Of a stretch of 64,000 nucleotides of DNA, positions 25,127-34,000 are shown piece by piece. Each line of letters starts with the position of its first letter. Within the stretch, counting starts at the first letter, position 1. The DNA comes from JAGDMJ01 sp963809695 (GTDB lineage: Bacteria; Bacteroidota; Ignavibacteria; UBA10030; UBA6906). The stretch is taken from the NCBI GenBank assembly GCA_963809695.1, contig CAWEKI010000012.1:186001-250000 (forward strand), in the 5' to 3' direction. The notes below the pieces were generated by a model, which was not told where the DNA came from, made no database searches, and was given only the letters and a program-made list of their open reading frames with translations. Position numbers and translations under genes: made by a program.

Positions 25127-26034
25127 ATACGATCACAGAACACAAGCTCGTCGGCGCTGCGCTTGTCGTAGGGGGTGGCATCGGGGGTATGCAGGCCGCG
25201 CTTGACCTTGCCGAATCGGGCATCAAGGTCTATCTGGCCGAGACCAAACCGTCGATCGGCGGCGTCATGTCGCAGCTCGACAAAACGTTCCCCACGAACG
25301 ACTGCGCGATGTGTACAATAGCGCCGCGGCTGGTCTCGATCGGGAGACACAAAGACATTGACGTGCTCACGCTGTCGGACGTGAAGAAGCTCGAGGGAGG
25401 GCCGGGGCATTTTCACGTAACGTTGAACCGGCGCGCGCGGTTTGTTGACGAGCATGTCTGCACCGGTTGCGGCACGTGCGTGGGCAGCTGCCCCGTCCGC
25501 CTCGTTCCGCAGCCGCTCGATGGGGAGCCCGCCCTTGAGCTTGCGCCCGAAATCCAGGAGCGGGTTGACCAGATCATCGGCGAACACCGGTACCGTCAGG
25601 GCCCGCTGATGCCGATTCTCCAATCCGTCAACGCCGTCTACAATTTCTTTCCCGAGAACGTGTTGCGCTACGTTGCCCGGGAATTGCACCTGCCGCTTGC
25701 CCAGGTGCTCCGGGTAGCAACGTTCTACAACGCGTTCAGCGTCGTTCCCCGGGGTAAGTACATCATCAACGTGTGCATGGGCACGACATGTTATGTGCGG
25801 GGAAGCCAACGGCTGATGGACCGGTTCAGCGACCTCCTGAAAATCAAGCCCGAAGAAACGACGCCCGACATGCACTTCACGTTGAAAAGCGTGCGGTGTA
25901 TCGGCTGCTGCGGACTGGCTCCCGCGGCGATGGTTGGCGAGTCCGTTTTCGGGAAACTCACCATCAGAGATGTTCCGAACATTATCGAACAGCATCAAAG
26001 GATACCCGAACATGCCAAAGTTGACGCTGGATGA
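25123..26034 (+). CDS. HdrA N-terminal half fused to a NuoE-type [2Fe-2S] domain
   Basis: The 303-residue protein begins with the FAD-binding start of HdrA (VVGGGIGGMQAALDLAESG), the HdrA signature NDCAMCTIAPRL, and one ferredoxin motif (CTGCGTCVGSCP near residue 110). From about residue 140 it becomes a NuoE/24-kDa thioredoxin-like domain with cluster cysteines in CMGTTC and CIGCCGLAPA. The rest of HdrA is missing here, but the matching C-terminal half lies inside the 1089-residue protein at 31093. The start overlaps the QmoC-like stop (ATGA). It likely passes electrons between the NuoF-like flavoprotein and an HdrA flavin. Confidence 0.85.
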   Translation: MNTITEHKLVGAALVVGGGIGGMQAALDLAESGIKVYLAETKPSIGGVMSQLDKTFPTNDCAMCTIAPRLVSIGRHKDIDVLTLSDVKKLEGGPGHFHVTLNRRARFVDEHVCTGCGTCVGSCPVRLVPQPLDGEPALELAPEIQERVDQIIGEHRYRQGPLMPILQSVNAVYNFFPENVLRYVARELHLPLAQVLRVATFYNAFSVVPRGKYIINVCMGTTCYVRGSQRLMDRFSDLLKIKPEETTPDMHFTLKSVRCIGCCGLAPAAMVGESVFGKLTIRDVPNIIEQHQRIPEHAKVDAG

Positions 26035-26395
26035 ACTCAGGCAAAAGCGCGCCGAAGCCCAGAAGGGCATCTACCTGAGAGAGGGCGGCTTCAAGGCCAA
26101 GATCATCGTCCACATGGGTACGTGCGGCATCGCGGCGGGTGCCCGGGGGATTGTATCGACCTTCCTGGAAGAGGTGGAGCAGAGCGGAACGCACGACGTC
26201 ATGGTCACAACCAGCGGATGTGCCGGTCTCTGTTCGAAGGAGCCCATGGCCACGGTGGAGTTGCTCGATTCGCCCCCGGTGAAGTACGGAGAACTCACTC
26301 CCGAGAAGGTCCGCAGAGTGTTCCGTGCGCACGTTTGCGGGGGCGCCATGGTGGCGGAATACGCCATCGGCATAGGTTCCGAGAAGGGAGGGTAG
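26012..26395 (+). CDS. Thioredoxin-like [2Fe-2S] ferredoxin, HndB-like
   Basis: The 127-residue protein opens with a short helical stretch (LDELRQKRAEAQKGI) and then a thioredoxin-fold 2Fe-2S domain with cysteines in HMGTCGIAAGAR and SGCAGLCSKEP. It matches subunit B of NADP-reducing and bifurcating hydrogenases (HndB). The start lies inside the end of the previous gene (23-base overlap), indicating coupled translation. It probably relays electrons within the NuoE/NuoF part of the complex. Confidence 0.82.
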   Translation: MPKLTLDELRQKRAEAQKGIYLREGGFKAKIIVHMGTCGIAAGARGIVSTFLEEVEQSGTHDVMVTTSGCAGLCSKEPMATVELLDSPPVKYGELTPEKVRRVFRAHVCGGAMVAEYAIGIGSEKGG

Positions 26396-26401
26396 GCGAC
26401 G

Positions 26402-28294
26402 ATGGCTGCCCGGAGAATCGATCTCATGCTCTGCACCGGCACCGGCTGCGTGGCTGGCGGCGCCTTCAGAATCAAGCACGCGCTTGAAGAGGAGATTGCC
26501 AAACAAGGGCTTCAGGTGGAGGTCTCTCTTGTGCCGACGGGATGCAACGGTTTCTGTGGACAGGGCCCGTTGCTCGTCGTGGAGCCCGATAAGATCTTCT
26601 ACGGCTGGCTCAAGGTCGAGCATATTCCCTTCCTTGTCCAGGAACATCTGCTCAAAGGGCGGCCGGTAAAAAACCTGATGTTCATCCCCCCGGAAAAGAA
26701 GGAGCCGATCCCGCTGCTCGGTGATATACCGTTCTTCAAGAAACAAATGCTTCTCGTGTTGCGGAACAAAGGCATCATCGATCCGGAAAAGATCGATGAC
26801 TATGTGGCCCGGGACGGCTACGCCGCGCTCGAAAAAGTACTGACGTCGATGCGGCCGGAAAACGTCGTGACGGAAGTCATCAACTCCGGATTGAGGGGAA
26901 GAGGAGGCGCGGGCTTCCCGACGGGAATGAAATGGAAGGCGTGCAGGAGCGAGCCAAGGTCGCCGAAGTTCGTGATCTGCAACTGTGACGAGGGCGACCC
27001 CGGGGCCTACATGGATCGCAGCGTTTTCGAGTCCGACCCCCACTCGGTCATTGAAGGGCAAACGATCGCCGCCTACGCTATCGGCGCCTCGCATGGCTAT
27101 GTGTATGTCCGGTCGGAGTATCCTCTCGCCATCAAGCGGATGCAGGTGGCAATCAGTCACGCCAGGTCGTACGGCTTGCTGGGCGAGCACATTTTAGGGA
27201 CGGACTTTTCGTTCGACCTGGAGATCCGCGAAGGATCGGGCGCCTTCGTGTGTGGGGAAGAAACGTCGCTCATTCACTCGATCGAAGGAAAGACTCCCGA
27301 GCCGCGGCAGCGCCCTCCCTATCCTGTGCAGGTTGGAGTCTGGGGATGCCCGACGGTGATCAACAACGTGGAGACTCTGGCCACCGTCCCGGTCATCATC
27401 AATCGGGGCGCCGATTGGTTCTCGACAATCGGAACGAAGACGAGCAAAGGGACGAAGATCTTTTCGCTCGTTGGCAAGATCAATAACACGGGGCTGATCG
27501 AAGTTCCGATGGGAATTACGCTGCGTGAAGTGATATACGACATCGGCGGCGGGATTCCGGGCAACCGGAAATTCAAAGCCGTGCAGACGGGCGGTCCCTC
27601 GGGCGGATGCATCCCCGCAACGCTTATGGATCTTCCCATCGACTACGAGAGCCTGACGCAGGCGGGCTCGATGATGGGCTCAGGGGGGATGATCGTGATG
27701 GACGAGGATACGTGCATGGTGGATGTGTCGAAGTTCTATCTCCAATTCACCAACGACGAATCGTGCGGCAAGTGCACGACCTGCAGAGATGGAAGCGAAG
27801 CGCTCCTGGAAGTTCTGACCCGAATCACGAACGGCGAGGGACGAGAAGGCGACATCGAATTCCTGGAGGAACTGGGGCTGGCCATCAAAGACGCGTCCAT
27901 GTGCGGCCTGGGTACCACCCTGCCCAACCCGGTGCTCTCCACGATCCGGTACTTCCGGGACGAATACGAGGCCCATATCAGAGAGAAGCGCTGTCCGGCC
28001 AAAGTGTGTAAGAGCCTGATGGCCTTCTGGATCGACCCCGTGCTGTGCCAGGCGTGCCTCATCTGTCTGCGGGATTGCCCGGCGCAGTCGATCGCGGGCG
28101 AAAAGGGAATCGTGCACGTCATCGATCAGGAAAAGTGCACGAAGTGCGGCAATTGCTTTGACGTGTGCCCGCCACGGTTCAATGCGGTGAAGAAAATCTC
28201 GGGGGAGCCGGTTCCGGCGGTGAGCATCGGCATGCCCGTGCAGCGAAAAAAGAAGATCCCAAAAGGTCTGGCGGAAGAATCGGTGGGCGCATAA
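26402..28294 (+). CDS. NuoF/HndC-like NAD(P)H-binding flavoprotein subunit
   Basis: The 630-residue protein has an N-terminal thioredoxin-like 2Fe-2S domain (LCTGTGCVAGG, CNGFCGQGP), then the NuoF domain with NADH motif GRGGAGFPTGMKW, FMN motif (ICNCDEGDPGAYMDR), SLBB region and the [4Fe-4S] motif ESCGKCTTCRDG. The C-terminus adds two ferredoxin clusters (CQACLICLRDCP, CTKCGNCFDVCP). This is the layout of HndC and HydB from bifurcating hydrogenases. It oxidises or reduces NAD(P)H and feeds electrons to partner subunits. It is bound here to [NiFe] rather than [FeFe] hydrogenase genes. Confidence 0.92.
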   Translation: MAARRIDLMLCTGTGCVAGGAFRIKHALEEEIAKQGLQVEVSLVPTGCNGFCGQGPLLVVEPDKIFYGWLKVEHIPFLVQEHLLKGRPVKNLMFIPPEKKEPIPLLGDIPFFKKQMLLVLRNKGIIDPEKIDDYVARDGYAALEKVLTSMRPENVVTEVINSGLRGRGGAGFPTGMKWKACRSEPRSPKFVICNCDEGDPGAYMDRSVFESDPHSVIEGQTIAAYAIGASHGYVYVRSEYPLAIKRMQVAISHARSYGLLGEHILGTDFSFDLEIREGSGAFVCGEETSLIHSIEGKTPEPRQRPPYPVQVGVWGCPTVINNVETLATVPVIINRGADWFSTIGTKTSKGTKIFSLVGKINNTGLIEVPMGITLREVIYDIGGGIPGNRKFKAVQTGGPSGGCIPATLMDLPIDYESLTQAGSMMGSGGMIVMDEDTCMVDVSKFYLQFTNDESCGKCTTCRDGSEALLEVLTRITNGEGREGDIEFLEELGLAIKDASMCGLGTTLPNPVLSTIRYFRDEYEAHIREKRCPAKVCKSLMAFWIDPVLCQACLICLRDCPAQSIAGEKGIVHVIDQEKCTKCGNCFDVCPPRFNAVKKISGEPVPAVSIGMPVQRKKKIPKGLAEESVGA

Positions 28295-28295
28295 T

Positions 28296-28679
28296 ATGGG
28301 ACGAACAGGGGTTCAGGAAAAAGTCAGGGTCACGTTGAGGGATGTGATGAGCCTTCTCAACGCCGAACCCGTCGGCAGCGGATTCGACGAAAGCACTGCC
28401 GTGGAAACAGCAGGCGCCGCCGACCTCATGAGCGATGTACTGGCGTTCGTACGCGTGGGTGCCCTGCTCCTGACGGGGCTGACCACCCCGCAGGTTGTGT
28501 ACACGGCGGAAATGGCAGACATCAAGATCGTCTGTTTCGTGCGAGGGAAAAAGCCCTCGGTGGAAACGGCCGCACTTGCGGGGAAGAAGGGCATTATCCT
28601 GATACAGACGCCGCTACCGATGTTTGAAAGCTGCGGCCGGCTCTATGCCAGCGGGGTCAAAGGGTGTGCACAGCGATGA
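28296..28679 (+). CDS. DRTGG-domain protein (first copy)
   Basis: The 127-residue protein resembles the DRTGG-type domain proteins that sit in hydrogenase operons of Clostridia and Thermotogae (VRVTLRDVMSLLNAEPV; ADLMSDVLAFVRVGALLLTG). The fold is related to the N-domain of HPr kinase and probably binds a small ligand. It starts two bases after the NuoF-like stop and overlaps the CBS/ATPase gene by ATGA. It likely acts in regulation of the complex; the ligand is unknown. Confidence 0.75.
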   Translation: MGRTGVQEKVRVTLRDVMSLLNAEPVGSGFDESTAVETAGAADLMSDVLAFVRVGALLLTGLTTPQVVYTAEMADIKIVCFVRGKKPSVETAALAGKKGIILIQTPLPMFESCGRLYASGVKGCAQR

Positions 28680-29614
28680 AAGACGATCAGCTACCACACG
28701 TTCTTGCGGTCGGCAAAGCGCAGGAACTCGTCCATGAACTGAGGGTCGAGCGGGCAATGACCACGAAGGTGGTAACCGTGACCCCCGACGATACGGTGGA
28801 GCACCTGCGCAACATCCTCCGCGAACAGAAGATCTCCGGAGCTCCGGTCGTCGACAAGGGTACGCTTGTCGGGATCATCAGTATTGAAGATCTGATTCGC
28901 GCGCTCGCCGAAGGCACGATGAAGGCCACGATCGGGGAGAAGATGTCGACAAGCGTTGTGGCGCTGTGTGCGGACGAGCCGCTCGTTCAGGCTCTGAATC
29001 AGTTCGCCCGGCATCGGTATGGACGATTTCCGGTCGTCGACCGTGCCAGCAAGGAGCTCGTCGGCATTCTGACCAAGGGAGACATTGTGCGCTGCCTGTT
29101 GAAGAAGCTTGAAATAGATCAGAGCGAAGAAGAACGGCGGCGCTACCGCGCGCGCCATCTCTTCAAGGATGTGGATTCCGACAAATCGGTGCTGGTGCTC
29201 AGGCACAACGTGGAAGGAGCCAACTTCCAGAAGGCAGGAGAGGCGAGCAGCAAGCTCAAGAAGAATCTGTCCAGGCTGGGATTCTCGCCGGATGTCGCAC
29301 GAAGGGTCACGATTGCCTCGTATGAAGCCGAAATGAACATGGTCATCTTCACCCCCGGCGGTGAAATCGTCGCCACCATCGAATCGGAAAAGGTGACCGT
29401 CAATGCCGTCGACACCGGCCCGGGGATCCCCGATGTCGAGCGTGCCATGCAGCCCGGCTATTCGACGGCACCCGACTGGGTACGGGAGCTTGGCTTTGGC
29501 GCCGGGATGGGACTTCCCAACATCAAGAGTTGCTCCGACGAAATGAAGATCGATACGTCTCCCGGAAAGGGGACGAACGTGCAGTTCACCGTCTATACCA
29601 AACCATGCAGCTAA
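28676..29614 (+). CDS. CBS-pair protein with anti-sigma-type ATPase domain
   Basis: The 312-residue protein carries two CBS domains (VERAMTTKVVTVTPDDTVEHL and GEKMSTSVVALCADEPL) followed, from about residue 165, by a GHKL/RsbW-like ATPase (VDTGPGIPDV, GFGAGMGLPNIK, SPGKGTNVQF). CBS pairs usually bind adenine nucleotides, so it may sense energy charge or NAD(P) state. Proteins of this design accompany bifurcating hydrogenases in fermenters. ATG 28676 overlaps the previous stop; an upstream in-frame GTG at 28664 is an alternative. Confidence 0.82.
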   Translation: MKDDQLPHVLAVGKAQELVHELRVERAMTTKVVTVTPDDTVEHLRNILREQKISGAPVVDKGTLVGIISIEDLIRALAEGTMKATIGEKMSTSVVALCADEPLVQALNQFARHRYGRFPVVDRASKELVGILTKGDIVRCLLKKLEIDQSEEERRRYRARHLFKDVDSDKSVLVLRHNVEGANFQKAGEASSKLKKNLSRLGFSPDVARRVTIASYEAEMNMVIFTPGGEIVATIESEKVTVNAVDTGPGIPDVERAMQPGYSTAPDWVRELGFGAGMGLPNIKSCSDEMKIDTSPGKGTNVQFTVYTKPCS

Positions 29615-29961
29615 GAGAGATAGCCACGGCGTTGGACCTGGTCGTCAGGACCGGCGCCCGCTTGCTTGACCGGGAGGTGACCGGCGGGTATGCCGGAGAC
29701 CTGCTGAGCGATGTCCTTGCCCATGCCGGCACGGCAAATGTCTGGGTCACACTCCAGACCCATCCGAACATCGTGGCTGTGGCCTGCACGAAAGATCTCG
29801 CCGGGATCATCATCGTCAACGGAAGAACTCCGGAGCCCGATACCCTGCGCAAAGCAGAGGAGGAAAAGGTGCCCATCATGATCAGTCAATGGTCGACCTT
29901 CGACGTGGTGTGCCGGTTGTGTCAGCTTCAGGTGAAAGGCCATGAGGGAGTTCAGGGCTGA
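29605..29961 (+). CDS. DRTGG-domain protein (second copy)
   Basis: The 118-residue protein is a paralogue of the 28296 protein (LREIATALDLVVRTGARLL; GDLLSDVLAHAGTANVWVT). Its start overlaps the preceding ATPase gene and its end overlaps the PHP gene. Two DRTGG proteins around an ATPase is the arrangement seen in [FeFe] hydrogenase operons. Its role is likely regulatory. Confidence 0.75.
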   Translation: MQLREIATALDLVVRTGARLLDREVTGGYAGDLLSDVLAHAGTANVWVTLQTHPNIVAVACTKDLAGIIIVNGRTPEPDTLRKAEEEKVPIMISQWSTFDVVCRLCQLQVKGHEGVQG

Positions 29962-30664
29962 CCTGCACATTCACACGTGTCTGTCGCCCTGCGCCGGTTT
30001 GGAGATGTCGCCAAAACAGATCGTGAGCGAAGCACGGAGGAAAGGCCTGCAGGTTATCGGCATCTGCGATCATAATTCGGCTGAAAATGTTCCTGCCGTC
30101 ATGCAGACAGCCGCTCGGGCAGGAGTGCACGTTATCGGCGGGATGGAGGTCACGTCCAGAGAAGAAGTGCATATCCTCGCGTTGTTTGGCGAAAGTGACA
30201 GGCTCTTTTCTCTGCAGAAGACGGTGCATGAGAATCTGCATGAATGGAACGACGAACGCCTGTATGGAGAACAGGTCATTGTGAACGAGGATGAAGAGGT
30301 GGTCGGCTTCAGCGACAAGCTCCTGATCGGTGCGACCGATATCGACATCGACCGGCTCGTGGCACTGATCCACGAGCTTGATGGAGTGGCCATCGCGGCA
30401 CACGTTGACCGGGAGGGCTTCGGGATCATCGGCCAACTTGGTTTTGTCCCGCCGGGGCTGCCACTCGATGCGCTGGAGCTTGCGGATCCATCCCGGCGAG
30501 CCTCGATCCCCCAGTATGATCGCTTCTCCTTCATTACCGGGTCCGATGCGCACTCGCTCGATCGTGTTGGCGCACGGTTCTCGCGGCTCTGGATGGAACA
30601 CGTGAGCATCGAGGAGATCAGGAGCTGTTTACGGGGAATTGACGGCAGACGAGTAGAGATGTAG
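29942..30664 (+). CDS. PHP-domain metal-dependent phosphoesterase
   Basis: The 240-residue protein shows PHP motifs: DLHIHTCLSPCAG (HxH), GICDHNSAENV (DHN), GGMEVTSREEVHIL and the late GSDAH. PHP enzymes hydrolyse phosphoesters with a bi- or trinuclear metal site. Relatives with this DHNS signature are common next to bifurcating hydrogenase genes, where the target is unproven; nucleotide or protein dephosphorylation is possible. It overlaps the second DRTGG gene by 20 bases. Confidence 0.83.
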   Translation: MREFRADLHIHTCLSPCAGLEMSPKQIVSEARRKGLQVIGICDHNSAENVPAVMQTAARAGVHVIGGMEVTSREEVHILALFGESDRLFSLQKTVHENLHEWNDERLYGEQVIVNEDEEVVGFSDKLLIGATDIDIDRLVALIHELDGVAIAAHVDREGFGIIGQLGFVPPGLPLDALELADPSRRASIPQYDRFSFITGSDAHSLDRVGARFSRLWMEHVSIEEIRSCLRGIDGRRVEM

Positions 30665-30666
30665 GC

Positions 30667-31089
30667 ATGGAAGATCTGTCCCTGCACATCCTGGACATTG
30701 TGGAGAATTCGCTAAGGGCAAAGGCGAGGCACGTCATGATCCGGCTGACGGAAAGCAAGGCGCGCGATACGCTCGTTCTCGAAGTGATCGACGACGGCGA
30801 AGGCATGGATGAGGCGGCCGTTCGTCGTTCCCTGGATCCGTTTTACACCACGAAAACCGGTAAGAAAGTAGGCCTTGGCTTGCCTTTCCTGGCTCAGTCC
30901 GCCGAGGAAGCGGAGGGTTCTTTGCAGGTGGAGAGCACAATCGGCAAAGGGACACGCGTTACCGCCATCTTCAAACTCAGTCACATCGATAGAAAACCCC
31001 TCGGAAATCTGGATGAGACCATGCGGACACTCGAGGCGACACATCCCGACGTAGGTTTTTCGTTCGAACATTTGATGACGGATGGATGA
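30667..31089 (+). CDS. GHKL-type ATPase-domain protein
   Basis: The 140-residue protein is a stand-alone histidine kinase-like ATPase fold: N-box (LHILDIVENSLRAKA), VIDDGEGMDE, TTKTGKKVGLGLPFL and STIGKGTRVTA. It lacks a phosphoacceptor domain. The gene sits between the PHP protein and the large 2Fe-2S/HdrA protein with two or three bases of spacing on either side. With the upstream DRTGG, CBS-ATPase and PHP genes it forms an embedded signalling set. Confidence 0.8.
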   Translation: MEDLSLHILDIVENSLRAKARHVMIRLTESKARDTLVLEVIDDGEGMDEAAVRRSLDPFYTTKTGKKVGLGLPFLAQSAEEAEGSLQVESTIGKGTRVTAIFKLSHIDRKPLGNLDETMRTLEATHPDVGFSFEHLMTDG

Positions 31090-31092
31090 CCC

Positions 31093-34000
31093 ATGACCAG
31101 TCTGACGATCAATAACCAGAAGGTGGAGGTAGCGGAGGGGACGAATCTTCTTGGAGCGATCGAAAAGTTGGGAATGAAAGTTCCCACCCTCTGCCATCAC
31201 AAGGCCCTGACCCCGTATGGAGCGTGCCGGCTCTGCGTTGTTGAAGTCCAAGTTCCCGGCCGGGCTCCGTTCGTGCAAGCCTCCTGCTCGTACCCCGCTC
31301 TCGATGGTCTCCAGGTCTACACCGATACGGACCGGGTCAAGCGGGCGAGAAAGATCACGGCCGAGCTGCTTCTGGCCCGTTGCCCAGAATCCGAGGTGAT
31401 CAGGAGAATAGCCGCCGAACAAGGGGTGCGGGAGCCACGGATCGCGCTGAAGCACGACGATTGTGTGTATTGCGGCCTGTGTGTCCGCATGTGCGAGGAA
31501 CGCATGGGCCGAAGCGCGATCGGGTTTACCGGGAGGGGGACAAAAAAGAGACTCGCTCCGCCATTTGGCAAGCACAACGCCATGTGCTGGACCTGTGGAT
31601 CGTGCGACTTTATCTGCCCGGTTGGGAAGAAGGTGCGCGAGCTTGCATCTGGCACCACCCCGATTCCGATCCTGAACGCATACAACCTCGGCCTCAGCTC
31701 CAGGCCTGCGATTTCGATCCTCTACCCCCAGGCGGTCCCAAACAAGCCCTCCATCGACCAGGAGGTGTGCGTTCACATGCAGCACGATGCATGCGGGGTC
31801 TGCGAGGCCGTGTGCCAGACCAGGGCGATCTCGTTCGACCAGGAAGATACCACTGTTGCACTGGATGTGGGGGCAGTGGTGCTCGCGCCGGGGTACGAGA
31901 TCTTCGACCCTGTCGTGAAGAAGGACCTGGGATATGGCCGCTTCCCGAACGTCATCACCGCGCTTCAATTTGAACGCATCCTCTCCCCAACGGGGCCGTA
32001 CGACGGCCACGTGCTGCGTCCCTCCGACCTCAAGAAACCGCAACGCCTGGCATTTATCCAATGCGTCGGTTCCCGCGACCACGAACGGGACTACTGTTCT
32101 GCCGTCTGCTGTATGTACGCCACGAAGGAGGCGATCATCGCCAAAGAGCATGCCGGCGCCGACGTGCAGTGCGATATTTTCTTCATGGACGTGCGGGCAT
32201 TCAGCAAGGGGTTCGAGGCGTACTTCGAGACGGCCAGGAAATTGGGGGTGAACTACATCCGGTGCCGCGTTCCCGTCATTGAGGAGGTTCCGGCGACACG
32301 CAACCTGACGATCAAGTACCTCGCCGAGGATGACCGCAAGGTCGCGCGGGACTATGACCTCGTCGTGCTCTCCGTCGGCATGCAGCCTCCCAGAGACGCA
32401 GGGGCGATTGCTGAGACGTTTGCGCTGAAGCTGAACGCGTTTGGCTTTTGCACTACGTCCCTGTTCCATCCGGTCGAGACGGGCCGTGACGGAGTGTACG
32501 TGGCCGGGCCGTTCACAGAGCCCAAAGATATCCCCGAGACTGTTGCCCAGGCCTCTGCGGCTGCCGCGAAAGTCCTGGGGCTTCTCAGCGATGTCCGCGG
32601 CACCCTGGTAACTCCGACCGAGTACCCGCTGGAAACCGACGTGCGCGGACAGGAGCCACGGGTCGGCGTTTTCGTATGCCACTGCGGCACCAACATCGCC
32701 GGCGTCGTGAACGTCCCGAGTGTCGTCGAGTATGCCAAAAGGCTTCCGGGAGTTGTGTATGCCGAGAATAATCTCTACACCTGTTCGAACGACACGCAGG
32801 AGCGGATCAAGGAGAAGATCCGCGAGCACAGCCTCAACCGGATCGTGGTAGCATCCTGCACGCCCCGGACGCACGAACCGCTCTTCCGGAACACGATCCG
32901 CGAAGCAGGCCTCAATCCGTACCTGTTCGAGATGGCCAATATCCGTGACCAGTGTTCCTGGGTGCACATGCATGAGCCCGAGCGGGCAACGGAAAAATCA
33001 AGGGACCTGGTGCGGGTTGCTGTGGCGAAGGTGAAGTTGAACGAACCTCTCTACCCGCATCCGCTGGAAGTGACCCGCAGCGCGCTCGTGATCGGAGGGG
33101 GGCTGGCCGGGCTGACCGCCGCCCTCGCTCTTGCCGAAGAGGGATTCGGCGTGACGCTCGTTGAACGCGAGGCGGAGCTTGGAGGCTACGTGAGGCGTTT
33201 GCACTACCTGCTCGATAACGAAGACCCGAAGGCGGCTCTGCAGGATCTCATTACGCGGGTGCAAGCGCACAGGAGGATCACGGTCCATACCAGCGCCACG
33301 CTTGTGGAAGTGAAAGGCTCGCTGGGTAACTTCACGTCGAAAGTGCGGATCGGCGGCGACGGGACCGTTATCGAGATCAAGCACGGCGTGGTCATCGTCG
33401 GGACCGGCGCGGATGTTTTCAAGCCCACGGAGTATTTGTACGGGCAGGACGAGCGCGTCCTGACCCACGATGAGTTCGAGGAGCGCCTGGCCACCGATCG
33501 ATTCGAAGGAAAGGTCGTGGCGTTCATGCAGTGCGTCGGATCCAGGACGCCGGAACGGCCGTACTGCAGCCGCACCTGCTGCACGGAGACGATCAAGCAC
33601 GCGCTGCGGCTCAAAGAGCTCCGGCCGGACACGCAGGTGTACGTGCTGTTCCGTGAGTTGCGGGCGTACGGGTTCCGGGAGTCGCACTACACCCGGGCAA
33701 GAAAGCTGGGCGTCACGTTCATCCGCTTCCCGGACAACAAACCGCCGGCCGTCGTCAGCCACAACGGCACGCTGTCGGTGCTTGTTCATGCGGCGGCGCT
33801 GAACGAGACGGTGCAGTTACTGGTCGACAACGTTGTTCTCGCGCCGGCCACGATACCCCGGGAGAGCAACAAGGAGCTGGCGCAGCTGCTGAAAGTGCCG
33901 TTGAGCGAAGACCAGTTCTTCCTCGAAGCGCACCGTAAGCTCCGCCCCGTTGATTTCGCAACGGACGGGATCTTCCTGTGCGGCAACGCACATTCGCCCC

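Noticed and set aside
30712..32973. 753-codon open frame on the minus strand
   Set aside because: It lies antisense to the PHP-side ATPase gene and the HdrA-type gene, has no family resemblance, and is a codon-bias shadow of high-GC coding DNA.
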